Origin: Fistularia commersonii
Lineage: Eukaryota; Chordata; Actinopteri; Syngnathiformes; Fistulariidae
Assembly (NCBI GenBank): GCA_037954325.1
Contig: JBBMNZ010000006.1
Span: forward strand, 2,053,001 to 2,117,000
DNA length: 64,000 bases
Direction: 5' to 3'
This document shows, piece by piece, positions 22,585-34,129 of the stretch (positions are counted from its first letter, which is position 1; every line of letters starts with the position of its first letter). The translations under genes were made by a program, and so were the position numbers. The notes under the pieces are model-generated. The model saw nothing but the letters and a program-made list of their open reading frames with translations. It was not told the origin of the DNA and did no database searches.

Positions 22585-25500
22585 TCAGACGCACATGTCT
22601 CTGATGCCCTCGTCCCTCGCCAGGGGTCCCGAGGTCATGTCCAGCATCTTCACCTGCTCCGGGGGGGCCAGGCCCTCCCAGGAGCCTTCCTCCTCCGCCA
22701 AGTGGTGGTCGCTGTCGGCCCGCCGCCGGTGGCCGGAGTTGCCGTCCATGGAGGAGACTCCTGAGTCGCCGCTGCTCTGGCGTACGTGTCTCTCACTGGA
22801 AAGGACAACAGGGAGAGAATATTTATTTGACTTCCACGCGTGGATGAGAGGGTGAATGCGGTACGTCTCCATGGTGTATGAATGAGAGTACCGTCATTTT
22901 CGGACGATAAGCCGTGACTTTTTTCACGTAAACAACGATGCGGCTAATATATGGACGTCTTGAAACATTTATCCTCGTCACATCGGGCCGATGAAATGAC
23001 CGGGAAATTCTGAGTCCGTTCAACTCCGACACCGAAGAAGACGACTTTGACGGTTTTAGTGCGCAGGAGGAAGCCCGAGATAGCGATCGGCTAGCCCAGG
23101 GGTCGGCAACCCGCGGCTCCTTCATCCTTACACTGCGGCTCCGAGCGGCTTGGGAAAATAAATTATAAATATTTAATTGAAGTGGATTTCATTTGTGTTA
23201 ATTCCTTTTTTTTTTGACTTTTAGTTCTAAGTTGGAAGATTATTGTGATCTTGAAATGTTAGATAAAATGATATTTATTATTTTTCGCCGCTCAAAATAA
23301 CGTCACGCTCGCGGAAGCCGGTAAAGTCCCGATTTGCAGATGCTGTTCAGCAGCAGAAGTCCCATAAACTAGGTAAAATAAATATTATGAAGATATTTTG
23401 CAAATATTTATTTTTTATTGTTTACCGACACAGTGATTTTTTTTTCCGATTTATTTTTAAAATTCAGGTCAAGGCTCCGCTACACGCTCTGAAAGCCCAA
23501 AGCTCGAAATGAGTTTATTACATAAATAAATTTTTGTTTTTTTCAGTAATACTTTGTGAATTTTAGAAGCAACACACTTGTTTATAAAAAGTGTAAAGGT
23601 AATAAAAAGCAATATATACAGCGGTACCTTTATTTTAGACGTCAAAAAGTAATTGCGGCTCCCAGTGTTTTCTTTTCCGAGGAAACCGGGTCCAAATGGT
23701 TCTTTGGGTGTTTCGGGTTGCCGACCCCTGACTAGCCGGTGCGGCTTATGTTGAGATGCGCTCAATAGTCCGGAAATTACGATAAATGGTCGCTTGTCTG
23801 GATCACGAGTGAATGAAAGAGTGAATCCTGGACCAGAAACTGGTCCGACTGACCTATTGTTGGGCTCCAGGCCTGCCGGGAGCGCGGCATCAGGAGCCTC
23901 GTGGATTTCCAGGAATTCCAGTCCCGGGCTGATGGTCACCTTTTCGCAAAAGGGTTCCGGTTCTGGGTCCGCCAGGAACAGCTGGGAGTGATCGGACCTG
24001 GACTGACGGCAGAAATACTGGGGGGACGGGGAGGAGCAGGAAAAGGAGGAAGAGGATAAGATAGTATTTTATTGATCCCCATCAGTTAATTTGTTTGTCA
24101 CAGCGGTGCAACAATAACAATAAATGTATATAATATTTAGATAGAAACAAAGACAAAAGGATGAAGACAATAACAAGAATACGGACTGTTACAGAATCAC
24201 AGTGAAAGGGATGAAAATAGATTAGAGTCACAACAAGGAGAACATTTGAGATTTAATTTTTTAATCAGTGACTAATATCTCCCTTGGATAGATAACCTAT
24301 GAACGCCACTCACCTCAATAATGTGCACGGGCAGCTGGCTGTAGGGGTAGAAGCTGTACTTGATGATCTTGTAGCAGAAAAAGGACATTAAGACCGAGAG
24401 CAGGACCAGCAGGAGGAAGAGGAACAGGGAACCCAGGAAGAAGACGAGGATCTGCCACCAGGGGGTCGGACCTGTTGGTCAGAGCAGATTGACGCGTTAC
24501 GGACATACAACTCTTGCCCCTTGGACTCACAGCTAGAAGAACCCTGGTTGGATTCCTACAAGGGGTGAACTTTCTGTGAAGGGTCTCCATGTTCTCTCCA
24601 TGTCTGTGTTTGGTTTCCTCCTGGTTCCTCTCACAGTCCACAAACATGCAGGAGCTTCATCGGAGACGCCAGTGAGAGCTAATCCACAGCTTGTCTCAAC
24701 GAAGAGGGACATTTTTTCTCCTGCCCTTATCTCCGCTGCTTGCTGCTCTTTGCCCTGTGCTGTCTCTGAGCCTGTCTTCGCATTTCGTCCGAAGCCTAAA
24801 GTTATCGAATCGATCAACGGGTCTCTCAACGTAATCGACCAATTTTTCGGGGACAGCCGGAAACTCCATGGACTCCTGGGAGGACCGGAGGACGGCGTGC
24901 CGGTCGATCCTTTCCGCGGAGGACGTTGAAGACGTTTACATCGTTGGGATTATGATAATAGGTATGCTACCTTATGTAGCTGGCGGTTCCCTGATCTAGC
25001 GCATCGCTCGGAAGACGTCGGCAGCACTTTTGGGCAGCGAGAAGCCGTAAACGTCTGTCGCTGTTGAAATAACCGGAGAGACTTAAAACTTACATGAATC
25101 AGCCTGAACCCAAAACAACTGGTTTCTTTGCTCTCCTGGATGTTATGCGGATGAAATGCGCATTTGCGTGTTTTTACTAACGCGCCGCCTCCTTACAAGA
25201 GCCCAGTTTTCACCTAATTTTTCACCCGATGCTCCTGTTCTCCCCTGTTATGTCACTGTCTTTTTATAATAATAACTAATACCTTAAATAATCCCTCACG
25301 GGGAATTCCTTCTCTGCATTTAACCACTCGTGGTTCATCCATGGCCGCCATCAGGTGGCGCCAGGGGAGCACTTAGAGGTCTTGCTCAACAACACATTGA
25401 CGATCGCTCTACACCTCCTTTTTTTTTTTTAAACAAAATGGCAATGAAGTTCTTCTTCTAAATTGCCCAGAACTTTAATATGTCACATGTTGATCATGTG

Positions 25501-28500
25501 GGTCGACGGAAATCCCCTGCAAATGCATCACCATCTCCGCCCAAGCCCTCCCCCCCCGAACCCCCCGGAGGAGGCGGCGTCCACCGCGAGGAGTCACCTT
25601 CGGTCTGCATGCAGCGGGGCACCGTGAAGTCGCTGCTCTTGTTGTAGACGTTGTTGCGCGTCTGCACGCTCACGCAGTACCACGTCCAGGCCTGCAGGGT
25701 GGACAGGGTCACCAGGTTGGCGTTGCTCTTCAGGCTCTGGATGGTCAGGGGCTGAGACAAGGGAAGGGTGTGGAAGGAAGGAGGTTGTTTATTCATTAAA
25801 GCATGTTCACGCACCGTTGTTATTTTGTTTTGCTAGCCTCTCGCGTGGGCCTCACCTGTTTGCCGTCCCTGTGCTGCCAGTACAGGATGTGAAAGTAAAG
25901 ATGCGGGAGCTTCTTCTTCATGGACTGGTTGGTGCTGGTCAAAGGGTCCACGATGGACACGTCCATGTCGCTGCCGACCGGAGAGAGCTCCACCTTGGTG
26001 GGAGGCCCCACCGCAGCTGGCGGGCGGGAACGAGAAGGAGAACCAGATCAGATCCGCGCGAGGTCAAGGGAACGTTGACCTCCATTTTATTTCCCGGTTC
26101 GGTTTCAAGACTCGCGGGAGGAAAGATTGTAATAATCACGCTGTTTCTTTATGCCTCTACTCTGGAGACGCTCAAAAGCAAACGTCATCGCGGTGGTTAG
26201 GATGCTTCCTGTTGGCGGGTGTCGCCGTTCGTTTTCTCCGAATGGTAACGCACGAGCAGTTTGGAGCCACAAGAAGACAAAGCGCGGTTACGACGAGTGT
26301 TTACCGTCTTTGTCGGGGAAGAAGGGCTCCTCCACCCAGTCGGAGTGACTCCCGTTCACGTCGGCCCGTACGCGGAACATGAACTTGCCCAGGTATAACA
26401 AGTTGAGCGAGGTGACGTCGCACCGAAGCTCCGAGGTCTCCTCGCAGACGGTGTTCCAAATCGGGGTGCGCCTGGAGCTGGGCTTCAGCTTGTGCTGCCT
26501 GAGGGCGCCAGGAGACGGAAAGGCGGGGTGTCTTAGCAGGATTATCTATTGAAGCTACGCCACATACAGCGGCCCCTTAAGATACAATTCGCTTTGTTTA
26601 CAATTCTTTTAAGGTACGAAGCAGGATTTGAGCATTTTTACCCTTGAAATCCGGAAGAAATTTTTATGATACGAATACAAGAGCGAGAAATTTGCGCATC
26701 TTCTGTGCTGGCCTTGAAGAACGCTTCGCAGCTTCAAGTGTCCCTCGGCCACCTGGTCTGGATAGTTAGTAAAATACGCATATCTCATATATCTTTCCCC
26801 TTATTTTGTGTATTACCTTTCATAATCCTTTAAGATACGTAAAAAAAACATACTTCTGGAACAAATCGTATGTTAAGGGACCACTGTATTAGCATGTGAC
26901 TGTTAGCGCCACTGGTATTAGCAGTAGTAGTAGATCATTTGTGCCTATAGTTCCTATCTCTTTTGTGGCATCGTTATATCTTTCTGCTTATTTTGTGTAT
27001 TACCTTTAATATTCCTTTAGGATACGTTAAAAAAAAAAACATACTTCAAGAACGAATAGTATGTTAAGGGACAACTGTATTAGCATGTGACTGTTAGCGC
27101 TACTGGTATTAGCAATAGTAGTAGATCATTTGTGCCTATTGTGCCTGTAGTTCCTATGTCTTTTGTGGCATCATTATATCTTTCTACTTTTTTTGTGTAT
27201 TATCTTTCATAATCCTTTAAAATACGAAAAACAAAACTTCTGGAACAAATCATATGTTAAGGGACCACTGTATTAGCATGTGACTGTTAGCACTACTGGT
27301 ATTTGCTGTAGTAGTAGATCATTTGTGCCTATAGTTCCTATCTCTTTTTGTGGCACCGTTATATCTTTCTGCTTATTTTGTGTATTATCTTTCATAATCC
27401 TTTAAAATATGAAAAACAAAACTTCTGGAACAAATAATATGTCAAGGGACCACTGTATTAGCATGTGACTGTTAGCGCTACTGGTATTAGCAGTAGTTGT
27501 AGTAGATCATTTCTTCCAATCTCTTTTGTGGCATCATTCTATCTTTCTGCTTATTTTGTGTATTACTTTTAATAATCCTTTAGGATACCTAAAAAAAACA
27601 TACTTCAAGAACGAATTATATGTTAAGGGACCACTGTATTAGCATGTGACTGTTAGCGCTGCTGGTATTAGCAGTAGTAGTAGATCATCTGTGCCCGGGC
27701 CTCGCTTGGTTCTCGCTCACGGGGGAATGCCGGGGTTTTCTGTCGGTCATCTCAAAGAGCGCTGGTCCAGGCCCTTCTGTACGTGGAAAGGTGCGGAGAC
27801 TCGTACCCGATATACTGCGTGGTGAAGGTAACCGCCTGCTGGGCCTCCGCGGCGATCGGGTCCCAGTCCCACCACAGAGTGTAGTTGGTGTTCATCGACG
27901 CCATCCTCACGTTCACCGGGGGCGGCGGCTTGACTTCGGCTGAGAGAAAAGCAGCAAAAAAAAAAAATAAATCTATAAATCCCAATTGAAGCTCCGGACT
28001 GCCGAGATGCTTTCATTTTTGTTTCTTACACAGTACACGGGGGTGCTTGAACTTTGGATTCCTCTTGTTTAAATACCCTCAAAGAACACCCGCCACAAAA
28101 TAAAAGGTTAATTTTATTATTAAAACATCAAATATGGCACGCTGGTTTGGTTCCTCAGAGAGATTACCATGTGTTATTTTGATTTGGTTTTTGGGAAGTG
28201 GGTTAGAGCACTGCCACCTGGACAATTTCAAGATCATTTAAGTAGTTTCGCTCTGTTTTTTCCATCCGTTTGTTATACATAACGCTTATCTTGCACACCT
28301 ACGAAAAACAAATATTTCTTTGAACGTAGCACGATATTGATGCTAACGGGGATCACAATTTTTTTTTTTTGGCATTACCTCCATCTTTACTTACCACTCT
28401 CAACAGCTCAATATTAATATTGATACGTTCTCCAGGACACCTTAGTTGTTGTTCCTCTTTTTTTCTACCCGCATCTCCTACTCTTCACCTGTATTTTCAA

Positions 28501-31500
28501 TAATCATTGCTTGCACAAGACAATTTCTTTTTATTTATCTTGCTCATTTGTATCCAAATCCTCAATTTTCATATTCCCACTGGGACAAGTGAGAGGGGCA
28601 AACAAAGTCTATCTTATATTACGGCCTTTGCAGCACCACCTGGACAATTTTTCGGTAGTTCCCATCTGACTTTTCATCGGTTTGTCGTCTAGACCTGCTT
28701 CGCCTGCCGTCGTCGGGATTCACGTAACAGCCAGGCTTTTTAAGGTGGACAAAAGGCAGAAGGAAGAGCGCAAGGTGTGGGAGGAAACCCCATAACAAAG
28801 ACCGCCGCCTAAATTATTTGTCTGATTCTCTTGCTTATTGTTCTTTATTTTCTTTGGGATGGTTGGAGGGACCTTCTAGCTGTGAGGCAGAAGCGTTGTC
28901 CACGTCGCCGGACAACTTCATCCACATTTCTTGCCGTTTTGTCCGTACGGCCGACTGCAATGCAGAGATTCGCGACGACCAGCAGAGTGCGGACGTAAAC
29001 AACAGAAGGGGATCGGTGTTTATTGTCTCTTTTGTGTCACATGCGATGGAAACACCTGAACCAGAAAAGAGGAACCCGCACGTAAGAGCAGCGAAAGCGG
29101 TGAATAATTTCGGCATCTCTGCGGCTTTGACGCGCCGCTGATTCACCGTCACCTGTAGCTTTCAAAAAAAAAAAAAAAAAAGTTGTTTCGGTCTTGTGAT
29201 CCAACTTGTGACAAAAACATGAAATACACCAAAGGGGGGTTGGGGGGCTCTCTGTCTACAGGTGTCATACAACAGTTGCCTCCAGCGCTACTGCTGTTCG
29301 AGTAAATCTAGCCTTTGTACAAGCTGAAAGGTAACCATATACCATGCTAAGACAATGAACGAACACAAGCGGATGCAATCAGACCAACATATGCTACAAC
29401 AAGGCATAAAGCGATTAAAGCTCGGCGAGGAAGGTGCGAAGAACATCAGCCGATGGACCAACGAAGTGTACAACGAAGGATAAAGCCCTATCGGGCATGA
29501 AGCTCGGCCAGGAGGTGGGAGGCCAACAGCAACGTGGGCAAAGAACATCAGCCGATGGACCGACCTAGGCTCCGGCAAGGCATAAAGAGAGGAAGGACCA
29601 ACGACAGTGCAGACTTCCCATTTAGATTGTGTTGTTCTTCTTCGCAACGGAGACTACCTCAAAAAATCTCTCATGAGCTAAGGGAAGGAGTTTGATGGAT
29701 GTACCGCAGCTTTCCGCGTGACTCGAGCGATGAATACATTTGCACTGGCAGCTTCTGTCAGAAGACGATGGCCTTCCATCAGTTTCCCTGCAGGAACACA
29801 ACAATTTCCTGGAAGAGAGCTGGGACGTCTCCGGCCACTGTATTCCCTTCCTAACATCCTGTTACAGGAAGTTTAACATAAAAAAAAAAAAAAAAAAATT
29901 ATTATTATTATTAACCTGCAGTATGTTTTACAAAGGTATAATTTTTTTGCTGAATTTTCCATTTCCATTTTTAACTTTTTAATTGTTAATACATATGTTT
30001 TTTTTCTTAACAAAATTGAAGGATTTTATTTTTACATGAAAGGGACAGCTTTAAACAGGAGTTGTTTTTGTCCGCCTGCCCACAGAAACAAACAATATGG
30101 CAGTGTATTCCCACAGACACACTTTTTTTTTTAAAGTTTAAAGCATCATTAACATGTTTGTTTAAAGTTTAAACAAACATACCAGACCTGCAGGAAACAA
30201 ATACAATGGGAGTTCAGCTTTGAACCCGAGCTTCTCAACAAATGGGATTTCAATGGGAAACAAAAGGGATTTCAAATTATTTTGAGATTCCACTTGCAAT
30301 TTCTTAAAAAAATAAAATAAAATAATAAAAATTAAATAAATCACATCCAAGATTCATATTCAGCCCTATAGAGTAGAGATCCAAATTAGCTTAAATACTC
30401 CTGGATTTATAGACCACCACCACCCAGGGAGATCTAGTGGATTCATTCGTCACCCTGCAGCACAAGCACCACCAAGGTCTTGGTGTCTGCCCATTTGTAA
30501 AGTTGTCCAGGTTGTTAGAGATATAAAGTCATCTGCATACATGCACAAATGTTTTTTTGTTTTTTTTTTTTAACCGTTGATTTTTCAGATGTTTACGATA
30601 TTCGTGCACCCTCCATTTGCCCCTCGGGGAAAAATAAAGTGTTTAAGAACATGGTGATCACGTTTTCCAGCAGGCAGAGTAACTGACTGAGGCTGTTTGA
30701 CAATCTCCTGAAGCTCCTCTCTTACACTGAGGAAATCCTCAGGAAATTTCACTGATGGCAGTACCTACTCAGGAGGCTGAGGTTATTTGAGGACAGCGTC
30801 ACAATTTGAAGCACATATTATTACCTAAAAACAGCCAAAAAGATCCTTGCAGACCAGTTACACAACTTAAACCCGGCCTTCGAGTAGCCACAATAGCCCC
30901 CTGTGCGGTTTACACCAACGGTCTCTTACCAATGGTACAATTCACACAATTCTGCACAGTAGACAAGATAAGTTTATTGATCCCCGTAGGGGAAATTCTT
31001 TTGTCACAGCAGCGAAACATGATTCTGATTCTGAAGAATTTGAGAGTGAATAGTTGTGTCTCTCAATATGAGGTTCCTAGATTTTCTGGGTACCCGCCTC
31101 TCACCCAATGCTACCTTGAATGAAATGAATCCAACTACAACTATTTCTTGAATATAAAACAAGGTCAAAAGCTAACCTGTCAGGTTCATCTGTGAATAAA
31201 AACTAAAGACACACTTGTTGTTAAAAGTCCATGCAACGACATGACGACCAAAAAAAACAAACAAGACGACATTTCAATGCTAACAACGCCCGACAAGCTC
31301 GTGAGAAAAGCCAACTCGATGGTGAAACTGAACCTGGCGCTGTTGTTTTTTTTATTCTGTTGTCTATTTTTTGTGGATGTCTTTGGCTATCTTTTAGTTG
31401 TGTCTTTCATTTATGCATACACTCATATTTGTTGCGTTGTTGTGACAAAAGAATTTCCCTTAAGGGGATCAATAAAGTATTTATCCTTATCCAGATGCAA

Positions 31501-32034
31501 CTGGCTTCAAGGAATCCACGACAATGGTTGTTCAACAAAAGTCCCGTCGACTTGGACGGAAAAAACATCGGACCTCCCCGGGTGATTTTGACAAGCCGAT
31601 TTTCCTCAAACACACCGATATAAAATTCTACCAGAAGTGAAAGCGCATATGAGATGTTGCAACGCTACGGTAGCATTTCGTTGCTTGCTAGCGAGCTAAC
31701 TAGCGCTTCAGGTAGCTAGCTAACAAACAAGCTAGCTGTTTAATAAAATAACCTTTTTTTTTTCTAAAAACAGCACTTTTTTTTCCCCAAGAATTAACCT
31801 CAGAAACTCTCCTTCGGTTGAAAAACCCGCCCCGTCCCAAAAATAAAAACAATAAAAACAAAAATCTGTGTCTCCAGTCTCCTTTTTTTTAGCTACCACC
31901 CCCCCCAAGAACGCCGAAAAAAACAACAAGCCGACGACGTCTCGACTCAAGCTGGAAGGATAAACGAACTTACCGGCGGTACCGAAAAGGAACCGCAGGA
32001 GTAAAGCGACGCCGAAAGTGGCGAAGGTGGCCAT
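22585..32034 (-). CDS. crfb5: Type I interferon receptor chain, IFNAR1-like (CRFB5)
   Basis: Eight exons join in phase to 411 residues: 31974-32034, 27807-27939, 26305-26498, 25856-26016, 25598-25751, 24314-24471, 23854-24017, 22585-22795. The signal peptide is MATFATFGVALLLRFLFGTA (ACGATGG start context). The two fibronectin-III domains resemble IL10RB (PPPPVNVRMASMN, FTTQYIG, FRVRADVNGSHSDWV, VGPPTKVEL, LQAWTWYCVSVQTRN). The membrane segment (WWQILVFFLGSLFLFLLLVL) is followed by KYSFYPYSQLPVHII, a likely JAK-family docking region. The ~125-residue tail includes DSGVSS, matching the DSGxxS phosphodegron of mammalian IFNAR1. Position between IL10RB and IFNGR2 also equals IFNAR1. In fish CRFB5 is the shared chain of type I interferon receptors. 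A second possible first exon lies at 29056-29116. Alternative: an IL10RB paralog; the neighbour at 36013 fits IL10RB better. Confidence 0.85.
22889..23783. mobile_element. ACCGTATTTTCC-group element, copy 2, split by a hAT
   Basis: Starts TACCGTCATTTTCGGACGAT and ends TAGTCCGGAAATTACGATA. Its two arms match the intact 239-bp copy at 50151-50389 nearly base for base (CACGTAAACAACGATGCGGC, GAAGACGACTTTGACGGTTT), but a 634-bp hAT-like element interrupts it. It lies in the last intron of crfb5. Confidence 0.8.
23097..23730. mobile_element. hAT-like element nested in the preceding one
   Basis: Inverted ends CAGGGGTCGGCAACCCGCG and GGGTTGCCGACCCCTG. CTAGCC occurs on both sides as a short target duplication, and the uninterrupted copy at 50151 shows the empty site (CGGCTAACCGG). 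A sister copy is at 44593-45142. No transposase is inside. Confidence 0.85.
24058..24240 (-). mobile_element. LINE 3' tail fragment
   Basis: The start, TTTTATTGATCCCCATCAG, is the reverse complement of a LINE 3' terminus of the GGGATCAATAAAG type, followed by TTGTCACAGCGGTGCAACA. It is in crfb5 intron 6, beside the exon 7 acceptor. Confidence 0.55.
24590..24665 (-). repeat. Teleost interspersed repeat (GGACTGTGGGAGGA type)
   Basis: The reverse complement reads CATGTTTGTGGACTGTGAGA, then GGAACCAGGAGGAAACC. Related strings on the plus strand are at 33553-33640, 46960-47035 and 47820-47905. The string is a familiar component of fish interspersed repeats. Confidence 0.6.
26565..27693. repeat. 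~190-bp tandem array grown from a Tigger-like end
   Basis: Five units of roughly 180-195 bp repeat GGGACCACTGTATTAGCATG (near 26876, 27068, 27261, 27445 and 27627), TGTTAGCGCTACTGGTATTA, AGTAGTAGATCATTTGTGCC and TTGTGTATTACCTTT. The left boundary TACAGCGGCCCCTTAAGATAC is the inverted form of the unit edge GTATGTTAAGGGACCACTGTA. The array fills crfb5 intron 2. Confidence 0.85.
29056..29116 (-). CDS. crfb5: Candidate alternative signal-peptide exon of crfb5
   Basis: An ATG at 29116 opens MPKLFTAFAALTCGFLFSGS, a textbook signal peptide, and meets a CAG|GTGTTT donor after exactly 61 nt, phase 1. The main exon 1 at 31974-32034 and il10rb exon 1 also have 61 nt and phase 1, so this piece splices in frame to exon 2 (27939). 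Its donor is weaker than the GTAAGT of the main exon. It could be an alternative first exon, a duplicated exon or the remnant of a lost receptor gene. Confidence 0.45.
30955..31020 (-). mobile_element. LINE 3' end fragment
   Basis: TTTATTGATCCCCGTAGGGG followed by AAATTCTTTTGTCACA is the reverse complement of the tail at 31440-31495. The two form an inverted pair about 430 bp apart in crfb5 intron 1. Confidence 0.55.
31435..31500 (+). mobile_element. LINE 3' end fragment
   Basis: TGTGACAAAAGAATTTCCCT then AAGGGGATCAATAAAGTATT is the standard 3' end of fish L2/CR1-type LINEs. It is the inverted partner of 30955-31020. Confidence 0.6.
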
Positions 32035-32047
32035 CGTTCTTCACGCC

Positions 32048-32057
32048 GAAAGTGAAA
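32048..32057. promoter_or_regulatory. IRF/ISRE-type site at the crfb5 start
   Basis: GAAAGTGAAA is an exact GAAANNGAAA interferon-regulatory-factor element, 14 bp upstream of the crfb5 ATG. Interferon feedback on a receptor chain would be plausible, but no expression evidence is available. Confidence 0.5.
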
Positions 32058-32133
32058 AATCCGTCAAATACACCTCAGGAATCCATGATCACGATACCGA
32101 TCTGTTTGCAACAGCGGTGAACGCCGGTTGCCA

Positions 32134-32159
32134 ACCGGAAACAGCAAGTCGTTTCCGGT
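32134..32159. promoter_or_regulatory. Inverted pair of ETS sites upstream of crfb5
   Basis: ACCGGAAAC at 32134-32142 and GTTTCCGGT at 32151-32159 form a perfect inverted repeat around an 8-bp spacer, about 100-125 bp upstream of the crfb5 ATG. Both halves are strong ETS-family sites. Confidence 0.55.
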
Positions 32160-33279
32160 GGGCGCTTTCAAAATAAAAGCCGCGGTAGGTCGAGTTTGAG
32201 CAACTATTGCGCATGCGCAGGTAATGAAAGCCGGGAGTGATCAGTAATTTGGTTCGACATTCATTAATAAATTGCTTTTTTCATTGATTCATTCATTATT
32301 TATATCACTTATCAGCGTATTCCAACTTAATGGTGGGTGGATCCATCCGAATATTGATAGTATCAATTCCAAGTCAATATCAGTATCAGATTAATATGAG
32401 TAGGATGAGATCAATACTTTCTAGTTTCGCTCTTGTTCCTCGAATTTTTATTTTCTAACCAGTTATTCATATATTTTATTTATTAAAAAAAGAAAAGCAA
32501 AGAAAAGAAATGCACTGAAGGGGAGATTTTTGGTTTCATTTTTGTGTTGGATTCCCTTAACACACGTTATACTTGAAAAACTGGTTTTGAATGCTTTATC
32601 ATATGAATGCTTTGTTTCTTTATTTTGTCTTCTTGCTATTTCTTGTGTTTTTGTTTATTTATTTGTTTTGTATTTGTTCATTTATTTGTTATTTGTTTTG
32701 TTTATTTATTTGTTAATCACGACCCCAAACACGTCTGATCAAGCTGATACCAATTGCTTTGTCATTTTTATTTTATTTTTTTAATTTCTACCACTTCTTT
32801 GTTTTTATTTTCATTGTTTCTTTTAAAGAGGTATGATTCTTGTATAAGGTGCCTTAAAAATAAAATGTATTTTTATTATTATATGATGAAAAAACTCTGG
32901 AAAAGAAGAGCAGAATTTTTATATTACAGTTTCTGAACACCACCTGAAAAATGAATTTGTTACAGCTTTTGTATTGTTTGTGGAAAAATAAAACTTTTTG
33001 ACAATAAAGGAATTTTTATTTACTTAACCAAGACCTTTGTCATAATTCTGTCATGGGTTTTAACTATTAAAATAAAAATGTCACAAAAACCTTAAAAGGT
33101 CAGCAAAATGAAGTGGGATTCTGCAATATCATGTTGCGTCCATCGTTATTACTGAAAAGTATTGGTATCAGTGTATCAGAGTCATACCAAAACATGTGGC
33201 ATCGCACATCACTGTTCCTGCTGTCTTTGGTTGAGAGCTGGACTTCCCCTTGTACCGCTCACCAGTCAGTCACAGACCC

Positions 33280-33545
33280 ACACAGAGAGACATACAACAT
33301 ACGCACTCTCATTTGCACGTCACACAAAGACATACAACGTTCGCCCTCTTATTCGCACATCCCAAAGACATACAACGTTCGCCATCTTGTTCACCCTCTT
33401 GTTCGCCATCTTGTTCGCCCTCTTGTTCGCAGATCACAAAGACATACAACGTTTGCCCTCTTATTCGCACGTCACATAAAAGCATACAACGTTCGCCCTC
33501 TCATTCGCACTTCACATAAAGGCATACAACGTTTGCCCTCGTATT
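33280..33545. repeat. AAGACATACAACGTTCGCCCTC minisatellite
   Basis: Six to seven irregular units combine CACAAAGACATACAACG, TTCGCCCTCTTATTCGCAC and GTCACA. The words AAGACATACAAC and ATTCAC(A/T) recur at 55020-56400, so two distant arrays share an origin. The open frames across it are by-products. Confidence 0.8.
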
Positions 33546-34129
33546 CACTCCTGCATGTTTTTGGACTGTGCGAGGACCCCGGAAGAACCCTGAGGAACCC
33601 CACGCAGACACAGGGGAGAACATAGAGACTCAACAGGAAGGCCCCCTGTGGGAAACCAGACAGGAACTTTCTTGCTATGAGGCAGAAGCACTCAGTCATG
33701 TTTGCAAATGACATTGTGACCTGCAGCAAGCATGTGGAAGGCAAATCTTGAGAGGTGAAGGTATATCCAGAGAGCGTTCTCAGTCGAGAAGGTGTTGGAG
33801 GCCCACCTCTACAGGTCAGGACTCGGCAGTCCACCTACACCTGAAGGCCAAGTGTTCCCCCTACATCTTTGAGCATTCTGGCCAGGGAAGACAAAGTGGA
33901 GTCAAGGAAACCATCTATGTCAAACGGGAGGGGCGGTCCAGGCACCACCTTTCACCTCCATGTAACGCTGTGCTGGATCTTTCCCAAGACAGATCAACAC
34001 ACACACACACACACACAACACTGCCAGATCCTACTCCACCCCGAGAACCACCCAGAAAAATCTACGACCAAAATAGAAACCAAGCCCTGGCAACCTGGGC
34101 CCTCAGCCTGAATGATCTAACCGGTTTCT

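Noticed and set aside
28835..29152. Whole 105-codon minus-strand open frame as an independent small secreted protein
   Set aside because: Only the first 61 nt from the ATG at 29116 looks meaningful (signal peptide plus in-phase donor); the rest has no motif, so it is listed as a candidate alternative exon.
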